18,812 nucleotides of DNA from positions 1 through 18,812 of the forward strand of contig JBEKHI010000132.1 in assembly GCA_050012355.1 (NCBI GenBank). Direction: 5' to 3'. The first letter of the stretch is position 1. Each line of letters opens with the position of its first letter. A program made the translations under genes and the position numbers. The notes beneath the pieces were generated by a model that had not been told where the DNA came from, made no database searches, and worked only from the letters and a program-made list of their open reading frames with translations. This DNA comes from JBEKHI01 sp050012355. GTDB lineage: Bacteria > Actinomycetota > Actinomycetes > Streptosporangiales > Streptosporangiaceae. This document shows positions 14,375-18,812 of this stretch, one piece after another.

Positions 14375-15513
14375 ATCTCGAATGCCTCCGCTACCAGGTC
14401 CGTCATGGCGTCCCAGCCGTATTCCCGCAGCCATGGCTCGCAGGCACCGTGCTCTGGGTCCGCGTGCTCTGGGTCCGCGAGCGCGGCTTTGACGGCGTCG
14501 GAGAGCGCCGCCGTCGTCGGTTCACAGACAGTGCCGCGCGCGGACCGCCGGACCAGGTGCTGCGCCAGGTTGTCCGGGGCGGACGTGGTAATGACCGGCA
14601 CCCCGCAGGCCAGCGCCTCGAGCACGGCGATGCCGAATCCTTCCCGTGCCGTCGGGAAGACGCATACCCTGGCGGCCTTGAGCAGCCCGTAAACATCCTT
14701 CTGCTCGGTCACGTCGTGACGGAAGTCCACCAGGTCGGCGACGCCTAGCCGAGCCGCCATTTCATGCAGCGCGGTCCGCTCCGGCCCGTCACCGATCACC
14801 CGGCAGGTCACCGGAATTCCCTCGGCACGCAGCCGCGCGATCGACTCAAGCAGCATGTCGATGCGCTTATGCGTCATCAGCCTGCCCACCACGGCCACGT
14901 CGGTGGGTGCCGAGTCGGGGTGAGCCTGCGCTACCTCGTCGAGGTCGATGCCGTTGGGCGCCACGCTCACCGTGGGCTTGTTCCCGATCGAGGCGCGTAG
15001 CCGCTGCGCCGTCTCTGGCGAGGCCGCGATGATGTGGTCGGGCAGTCGCATCGCCACCGACTCGATGAGCCAGGCGACGATGCCGAGCCGGCCTAGGTAC
15101 TGGCACCAGTACTCGCGTCCCCACACCTCGTGCCAGGTGACCACGAACCGCTTGCGTTTCAACGTGGTCACCAGGCGGAGTATCAGGACCTGTATGAACG
15201 GGATGTGGTCGGCCTCAAGAACGTCGAAGTCATAGCGCAGCATCCGCAGGCAGGCGAACCCGAAGAACACGGCCTCCCGCAGCGACCTGCGGTCGTTGAC
15301 GTACAGCGGAAACAGCCGCGATATCGCGTGGAAGGTGACCCCGTCTTCCCGCCGCAGCGCGGGGCCGTTCCACCAGTTCATGGTGTACATGTGGACATCG
15401 GCGCGGTCGGCGAGCCGTCGGGTCAGCTCGTAGTACCGCAGTTCCTTGCCACCGCGGTGATACGGATGGATCGCGTCGCTGACCATGGCGACCACGCGCT
15501 TATCGCTACCCAT
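14371..15513 (-). CDS. GT-B glycosyltransferase, GT4 type with classic EX7E motif
   Basis: A 380-residue enzyme. The N-domain has VVAMVSDAIHPYHRGGKELR (7-26), the glycine-rich acceptor loop, then FVVTWHEVWGREYWCQYLG. VAPNGIDLDEV lies at the hinge. The donor domain carries VVGRLMTHKRIDMLLESIARL (208-228), CRVIGDGPERTAL and VFPTAREGFGIAVLEALACG with the EX7E pair E291/E299, so it is expected to be an active retaining transferase. ATG at 15513 overlaps the previous gene by eight bases, with AAGG about nine bases upstream; the open frame runs 78 codons further but that part is the neighbour read out of frame. The C-terminal linker holds a small in-frame duplication, DPEHADPEH. Donor and acceptor are unknown. 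Confidence 0.93.
   Translation of the reverse strand: MGSDKRVVAMVSDAIHPYHRGGKELRYYELTRRLADRADVHMYTMNWWNGPALRREDGVTFHAISRLFPLYVNDRRSLREAVFFGFACLRMLRYDFDVLEADHIPFIQVLILRLVTTLKRKRFVVTWHEVWGREYWCQYLGRLGIVAWLIESVAMRLPDHIIAASPETAQRLRASIGNKPTVSVAPNGIDLDEVAQAHPDSAPTDVAVVGRLMTHKRIDMLLESIARLRAEGIPVTCRVIGDGPERTALHEMAARLGVADLVDFRHDVTEQKDVYGLLKAARVCVFPTAREGFGIAVLEALACGVPVITTSAPDNLAQHLVRRSARGTVCEPTTAALSDAVKAALADPEHADPEHGACEPWLREYGWDAMTDLVAEAFEI
14448..14477. repeat. 15-base perfect tandem duplication inside a GT4 gene
   Basis: CGTGCTCTGGGTCCG is repeated head to tail. In the protein it doubles a DPEHA unit in a surface region after the donor domain. It is in frame. Confidence 0.85.
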
Positions 15514-16042
15514 TGCATGTCGCCTTGAAGTGAATGGACTCAGCGGGCGCGGCGAGACGCACTGTGACCTCAAGCGTTCCGCTTTGGCAGAGCGTGTTAA
15601 CCGATCTGGTCTCGGCCTTGGTGCCGCCGCTTGGCACACTCGTCGTCCCGCTGTCGGTGGCGGCTGTTTTCGATCCATGCAGGAACTGGACCGTCCACTT
15701 GTAACTGTCCGCGGATTGCGTCGCGTTATGGATGGCGAATGACACATTGAGCTGCACGTGGCCGGAGGGGACGGTGCTCGGAAGTCCCCCAGGATCCGGG
15801 AAGTACAGCGCGGTGTACGCGGCGGGGGCCTTAGTCAGGCCGGTCAGGCGCATCAGTGTGTGACCAGGAGGCGTTTGAGCCAGTACGACCACCACCACGA
15901 GACCGGCGAGCACGCCCAGCGGACCTTGCATCCTGCGGATCCTGCGCATCCCGCGCGGACTCTGCGGTGGCTTGTCATCGTCCGTCAGTTGTGGCTGGGG
16001 ACGGGTCGGAGGCACTCGCCAATTAGCCGGTAGCGACGGCAT
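15506..16042 (-). CDS. Single-pass membrane protein with outer beta-domain (DUF1616-tail-like)
   Basis: A 178-residue protein. Residues 1-40 are proline-rich and basic (NWRVPPTRPQPQL, then RGMRRIRRMQG), residues 41-56 are a strong membrane segment (LGVLAGLVVVVVLA), and the remainder is predicted outside. The outer part opens YTALYFPDPGG and continues as a beta-rich stretch (HVQLNVSFAIHNATQSADSYKWTV and a TLEVTVRL strand), resembling the immunoglobulin-like tail of DUF1616 proteins often found in actinomycete polysaccharide loci. Two cysteines (in NTLCQSG and KATCNG) could pair. ATG at 16042 is chosen for an AAGAAG just upstream; GTG at 16072 is possible. It overlaps both neighbours (20 and 8 bases). 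A scaffold or glycan-binding partner for the membrane enzymes is an inference. Confidence 0.78.
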   Translation of the reverse strand: MPSLPANWRVPPTRPQPQLTDDDKPPQSPRGMRRIRRMQGPLGVLAGLVVVVVLAQTPPGHTLMRLTGLTKAPAAYTALYFPDPGGLPSTVPSGHVQLNVSFAIHNATQSADSYKWTVQFLHGSKTAATDSGTTSVPSGGTKAETRSVNTLCQSGTLEVTVRLAAPAESIHFKATCNG

Positions 16043-17051
16043 TGGCTTCTTCACTGTTCTGACCGCCAGCACTGAAAGCAGCCCCGTGGAGAGCGGCGAG
16101 GTTCGGGATCTCGGGCCGTACTCGTCCGTCCGCGGCGCCCTGAAGCCGACGCGCCGGTTCCTCCTCGCCGGTCGGCGGACGCAGCCTAGTAAGGCGCGCC
16201 ATACGCACCCGCAGCAAGATAGCCAGGCACACGAACGCGTCGCGCCAGTTAATCTTTTTGCCTTGCGAATGAGATCGGCTGTAGTAGCTGACCGGGACCT
16301 CGAACGGCCTTATGCCCAGGCGAAGCAGTGCGGCGGTCACTTCAGTGTCGAGTCCGAAGCCGCTTTCGCGCAGATCCAGGCTCCTGAAAAGTTCAAGCGG
16401 GATCAGTTTCAGGCAAGTATGCAGGTCGCTCAGGTTGGCGTCGAAAAGGATGTTAACAGCCCTGGTCAGGAGCCGGTTTCCCATCGCGTACCGATATGAT
16501 TGGTACACGGTATTGAAACCGAAGAGGCGAACTCCGTAGACGACCTCGTAGCGCCTCTTCATGATCGGTTCGATCAGCCGCGGAATGTCTTCCGACGAAT
16601 ATTCAAGATCCGCGTCGAAAGGAAGGATGTGCGTCCCGGTGGCTAGATCAGAGGCGGTTCGCAGGGCAGCGCCCTTACCCTTGTTCTCGGTATGACGGTG
16701 CAGGGTTATCCGCGGATCGGAATATTGCTCCACTATCTCCGCCGTGCCGTCCGTGCTCCCGTCATCCACGATAATAAGCTCGACAGCACATGGATAAGGG
16801 GTTGTCAGGACCTCTTGAATCGCCTGCCCGATTCTCTCCTGCTCGTTGAACGCGCACATGAGAATCGACACCTTCGGATGCGACGATCCGTGTTTCGTGA
16901 CCGGATGCGGCGTGAACGACGGGCGGAGAACAGGTCTGATATCTTCGTCGGCCGGGCTTTGCCGCAGCTTTGCGAAGCCATCTGGTGCCGTCGCCTTGAT
17001 GTCGGAATTCCTCGTCCAGTCCAGGTTCCCAATGCGGTCGGTATTCGACAA
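16023..17051 (-). CDS. DPM1-like GT2 glycosyltransferase (polyprenyl-phosphate sugar synthase type)
   Basis: A 342-residue protein, first gene of the nine-gene operon. A polar N-terminal extension of about 58 residues precedes the GT-A domain: VSILMCAFNEQERIGQAI (61-78), LIIVDDGSTDGT (92-103), NKGKGAALRTASDLATG and the metal site PFDADLEYS (144-152). LSDLHTCLKL and YYSRSHSQGKKINWRDAF (256-273) are close to motifs of polyprenyl-phosphate mannose/glucose synthases. No C-terminal membrane pair is present. The start is read as TTG because a TAA lies two codons upstream in frame; GGGCGGGG about seven bases before it is a plausible ribosome site. It may make the lipid donor for the DUF2206-like protein (inference). 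The weak, rare start suggests low or controlled expression. Confidence 0.88.
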   Translation of the reverse strand: MSNTDRIGNLDWTRNSDIKATAPDGFAKLRQSPADEDIRPVLRPSFTPHPVTKHGSSHPKVSILMCAFNEQERIGQAIQEVLTTPYPCAVELIIVDDGSTDGTAEIVEQYSDPRITLHRHTENKGKGAALRTASDLATGTHILPFDADLEYSSEDIPRLIEPIMKRRYEVVYGVRLFGFNTVYQSYRYAMGNRLLTRAVNILFDANLSDLHTCLKLIPLELFRSLDLRESGFGLDTEVTAALLRLGIRPFEVPVSYYSRSHSQGKKINWRDAFVCLAILLRVRMARLTRLRPPTGEEEPARRLQGAADGRVRPEIPNLAALHGAAFSAGGQNSEEANAVATG

Positions 17052-17292
17052 CCCTTAACCCCGCCCTTCCTGGCTGAGAGCCTCAGTCATCGCCACTGAT
17101 CGCCGATGAGGTGCACATCCAGTGCGTTCAGGCGGCAAAGGGCAGGATGACAACAGACGGGACTAAAAGGCACCATCATCCAGCTCTCATGAAGGCCTGA
17201 TCACAGAGAATCATGCACAATGTCGGCACAGTGACTAACTGCAGGCAATATCCCACTCTTTTACGAGATTATTAGCACCCGCGCGAGACACC

Positions 17293-17329
17293 CACTCTAG
17301 GGCGTGATGTCCCATCGCGTCCCAGAGTG
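17293..17329. other. Strong bulged hairpin / inverted repeat
   Basis: CACTCT (17293-17298) pairs with AGAGTG (17324-17329). GGGCGTGAT (17300-17308) pairs with ATCGCG-CCC (17314-17323), with one G-T wobble. Single unpaired bases are A17299 and T17320, and the loop is GTCCC. That is 15 base pairs in a 37-base span. There is no T-run after it on either strand, so a standard terminator is not supported. It could be a leader RNA structure or a protein-binding palindrome. Confidence 0.65.
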
Positions 17330-17343
17330 TCCGCAAACCATGA

Positions 17344-17359
17344 TGTGACGTATCTCACA
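17344..17359. promoter_or_regulatory. Crp/GlxR-type operator upstream of the GH16 gene
   Basis: TGTGACGTATCTCACA is a perfect match to TGTGA-N6-TCACA, the consensus of Crp-family regulators, and also fits the actinobacterial GlxR form TGTGANNTANNTCACA. Its centre is 68 bases before the GH16 ATG. This suggests cAMP/Crp-family control of the GH16 gene and perhaps of the divergent operon. Direction of effect is unknown. Confidence 0.65.
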
Positions 17360-17419
17360 CACGGAACTACGGATTACCCTCCTCGCGGACGGCCGAGCCT
17401 GGTGAAGGATTGGGCCACT

Positions 17420-18370
17420 ATGCCTAGATCCTGCATGAGTGGCTTCTCGCTGCCTGCTGCCGCTAGGTCCCGCCGGGCTCGAGTGAGGCGCCCGCGCCGT
17501 CGCTGGTGGTTGTCGGCCCTCGCGGCCTGCGGTGTCACCCTCCTCGCCGCCTGCGGCGCGGCCTCGTCGGGGCCCGCGGTAGCCAAGGCCACCGTGCCGT
17601 CCTGGTCCAAGCAGGCTTCCGCGTCCAAGCAGGCTTCCGCCGCCGGGTACTCGGGGAATCCCGGAGCTGGCTGGGCGCTCACTTACAGTGACAACTTCAC
17701 CGGGTCGGACGCTCTCAGCGACTGGACCTCTCGTAGTGGCGGTACCGGCTGGGGGAATAAGGAGCTGCAGTACGACGACTCGCAGAACGCCTCCCTGGCG
17801 TCCGGTGGCGGGCTCGTCATCTCGGCGACGCGGGACGGCGATGGGCAGCAATGCTGGTACGGGGCCTGCACCTACTCGGCGGCTCGCTTGGACACCGAGG
17901 GCGGGTTCGCGCAGGAATACGGGATTTTCGAGGCCCGTATCAAACTTCCCGCGGGCAGCGGTCTATGGCCGGCCTTCTGGATGGAAGGCGCCGATATCGA
18001 CCGGGTGAACTGGCCTGCTTCCGGAGAGATAGACGTCATTGAGGTCAACAACAAGCATGCGGATCTCTCCGAGGCGTTCGCGCACGCTACGGACGAAGAC
18101 TATGGGGCCTACTACCAGCTGAAGACCCCACTGTCGGCGGGTTATCACGTTTACGCTGTTGATTGGACAGCCCAAGGGATAACCTGGCTGATCGACGGGC
18201 ATGCTTACGGCCATCTCAGCGCTTATTCTGGATGGCCGTTTGACCAGCCGTTCTTCCTCATACTGGACGTCGCCGTGGGCGGGACGTGGCCTGGTTCACC
18301 GCCTGCTAGCACCCAGTTTCCTGCCGATATGGATGTTTCCTGGGTCCATGTCTACCAGCAGAAGTCATAG
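17420..18370 (+). CDS. GH16 family beta-glucanase, predicted lipoprotein
   Basis: A 316-residue secreted enzyme. A very basic n-region (RVRRPRRRWW) precedes a hydrophobic stretch ending in the lipobox LLAAC, with C45 as the probable lipidated residue. An Ala/Ser linker contains a doubled SKQASA unit. The catalytic jelly-roll follows: WGNKELQYYDD-like text (WGNKELQYDD, 111-120), YGIFEARIKLP, GLWPAFWM (181-188), and the signature GEIDVIEV with E203 as nucleophile, D205, and E208 as acid/base. Such enzymes cut beta-1,3 or mixed beta-1,3/1,4 glucans. ATG at 17420 with GAAGGA ten bases upstream is preferred over GTG at 17327, which would place the Crp-like site and hairpin inside the coding region. 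It is followed by a GT gene five bases later. Substrate could be the polymer made here. Confidence 0.92.
   Translation: MPRSCMSGFSLPAAARSRRARVRRPRRRWWLSALAACGVTLLAACGAASSGPAVAKATVPSWSKQASASKQASAAGYSGNPGAGWALTYSDNFTGSDALSDWTSRSGGTGWGNKELQYDDSQNASLASGGGLVISATRDGDGQQCWYGACTYSAARLDTEGGFAQEYGIFEARIKLPAGSGLWPAFWMEGADIDRVNWPASGEIDVIEVNNKHADLSEAFAHATDEDYGAYYQLKTPLSAGYHVYAVDWTAQGITWLIDGHAYGHLSAYSGWPFDQPFFLILDVAVGGTWPGSPPASTQFPADMDVSWVHVYQQKS
17605..17640. repeat. 18-base perfect tandem duplication in the GH16 linker
   Basis: GTCCAAGCAGGCTTCCGC occurs twice head to tail, giving SKQASA-SKQASA between lipobox and catalytic domain. It lengthens the tether without changing the frame. Confidence 0.9.
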
Positions 18371-18375
18371 GTTAG

Positions 18376-18812
18376 ATGCCTGAGTCAAAAATGGTTGTCG
18401 TGGTGCCGGCGGGACCCAAAGATGATGCCGCCGACACTCTTCGTAGCGTGCTGTCCTATACGGACTCAGAGTTGATCCTGGTCATCGATGACACAGCCGG
18501 GCGCGGCATCGCACTGGAAGATCCCCGGATAGTCGTCTTCGCGCCACCGGACTCGCCTTCCGGCACCCTGGGCGGGCTCTGGGTGAAGCTCGCGGCGGCA
18601 TACCGTTACGCGGTAGAGCACGCGGACTTCGATGTCCTGCTGAGGCTGGACACCGACGCACTGATCCTCGGCCCGGGGGTGGCCGCGGTCGCGGCCAACC
18701 GGTTCGCGGACGATCCGGCGCTCGGTGCCCTGGGGGCATACCGAGTCAGTCCGGACGGACGGAGCCGGGACTGGACACCGGCCGTGAAGAGCGTCAAGGC
18801 TCAGGTCGGCCT
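18376..18812 (+). CDS. GT-A fold glycosyltransferase, N-terminal part (cut by right window edge)
   Basis: I read 145 complete codons, open to the window end. MVVVVPAGPKDDAADTLRSV opens a Rossmann-like half, ELILVIDDTAG (32-42) matches the nucleotide loop, and FDVLLRLDTDALILGPG (85-101) is a clear DxD metal site (D92/D94). This supports a GT-A glycosyltransferase, but the acceptor region is missing and the N-terminus is divergent from ordinary GT2 sequences. The ATG is five bases after the GH16 stop with a weak AGGTTAG just before it, so it is probably cotranscribed with the hydrolase. A second in-frame ATG lies five codons later. Confidence 0.75.
   Translation, partial: MPESKMVVVVPAGPKDDAADTLRSVLSYTDSELILVIDDTAGRGIALEDPRIVVFAPPDSPSGTLGGLWVKLAAAYRYAVEHADFDVLLRLDTDALILGPGVAAVAANRFADDPALGALGAYRVSPDGRSRDWTPAVKSVKAQVG

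Larger units (their letters stand above)
17052..17419. promoter_or_regulatory. 368-base divergent intergenic region between operon C and the GH16 gene
   Basis: This is the only long gap in the window and is visibly less GC-rich around 17140-17280. It should contain the promoter of the nine-gene minus operon and that of the GH16 gene. Two clear elements are present: a hairpin at 17293-17329 and a Crp/GlxR-like palindrome at 17344-17359. A/T-rich patches at 17247-17276 could hold -10 elements on either strand, but I cannot name a specific promoter. No small gene with a ribosome site was found. Confidence 0.6.

Noticed and set aside
17293..17329. Rho-independent terminator
   Set aside because: There is no T-run following the stem on either strand and no gene ends next to it, since the flanking genes diverge.
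17327..17419. GTG at 17327 as the start of the GH16 gene
   Set aside because: It would put part of the hairpin and the Crp-like palindrome in coding sequence and delay the signal peptide; ATG at 17420 gives a normal lipoprotein signal with a ribosome site.

Overview
The window is GC-rich, densely packed DNA with GTG and TTG starts and frequent ATGA/GTGA stop-start overlaps. This suggests a high-GC actinomycete (Actinomycetota); the genus cannot be told from the sequence. Almost every gene fits one theme: building, modifying, exporting and trimming an extracellular or cell-surface polysaccharide. No rRNA, tRNA, CRISPR array or intact insertion sequence was seen.

Layout. (A) 1-1829, minus strand: a SAM-dependent methyltransferase, a 93-residue two-helix membrane protein, and the N-terminal part of a UDP-glucose dehydrogenase cut by the left edge. 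(B) 1924-5662, plus strand, diverging from A across a 94-base gap: a PIG-L/LmbE zinc deacetylase, a GT-A glycosyltransferase, a membrane-anchored GH26-like glycosidase and a CelD/FemAB-type acyltransferase. (C) 5652-17051, minus strand: nine genes with almost no spacing. In transcription order they are a DPM1-like GT2, a single-pass membrane protein with an outer beta-domain, two GT4 enzymes, a GT2, a large DUF2206/GT-C-like membrane protein, another GT2, another GT4, and a Wzx-like flippase. (D) 17420 to the right edge, plus strand: a GH16 lipoprotein beta-glucanase and the start of another GT-A enzyme. C and D are separated by 368 bases holding a strong hairpin and a perfect TGTGA-N6-TCACA palindrome of the Crp/GlxR type.

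How the genes may work together (inference). UDP-glucuronate from the dehydrogenase and other nucleotide sugars feed the GT2 and GT4 enzymes, which build a lipid-linked repeat. The DPM1-like enzyme may supply a polyprenyl-phosphate sugar to the DUF2206 protein, which would use it outside the membrane. The flippase exports the repeat. The deacetylase, acyltransferase and methyltransferase decorate it, and the GH26 and GH16 enzymes trim or release polymer outside the cell. No initiating phosphoglycosyltransferase and no clear Wzy polymerase lie inside the window.

The most unusual object is the last gene of operon C (5652-7853). It is one uninterrupted reading frame joining a 12-helix Wzx-like flippase to about 250 residues that read as the C-terminal half of an IS21-family IstA transposase. 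The folding motifs of IstA are kept, but all three expected DDE catalytic positions are replaced. This looks like a transposase domain captured as the cytoplasmic tail of a polysaccharide exporter.
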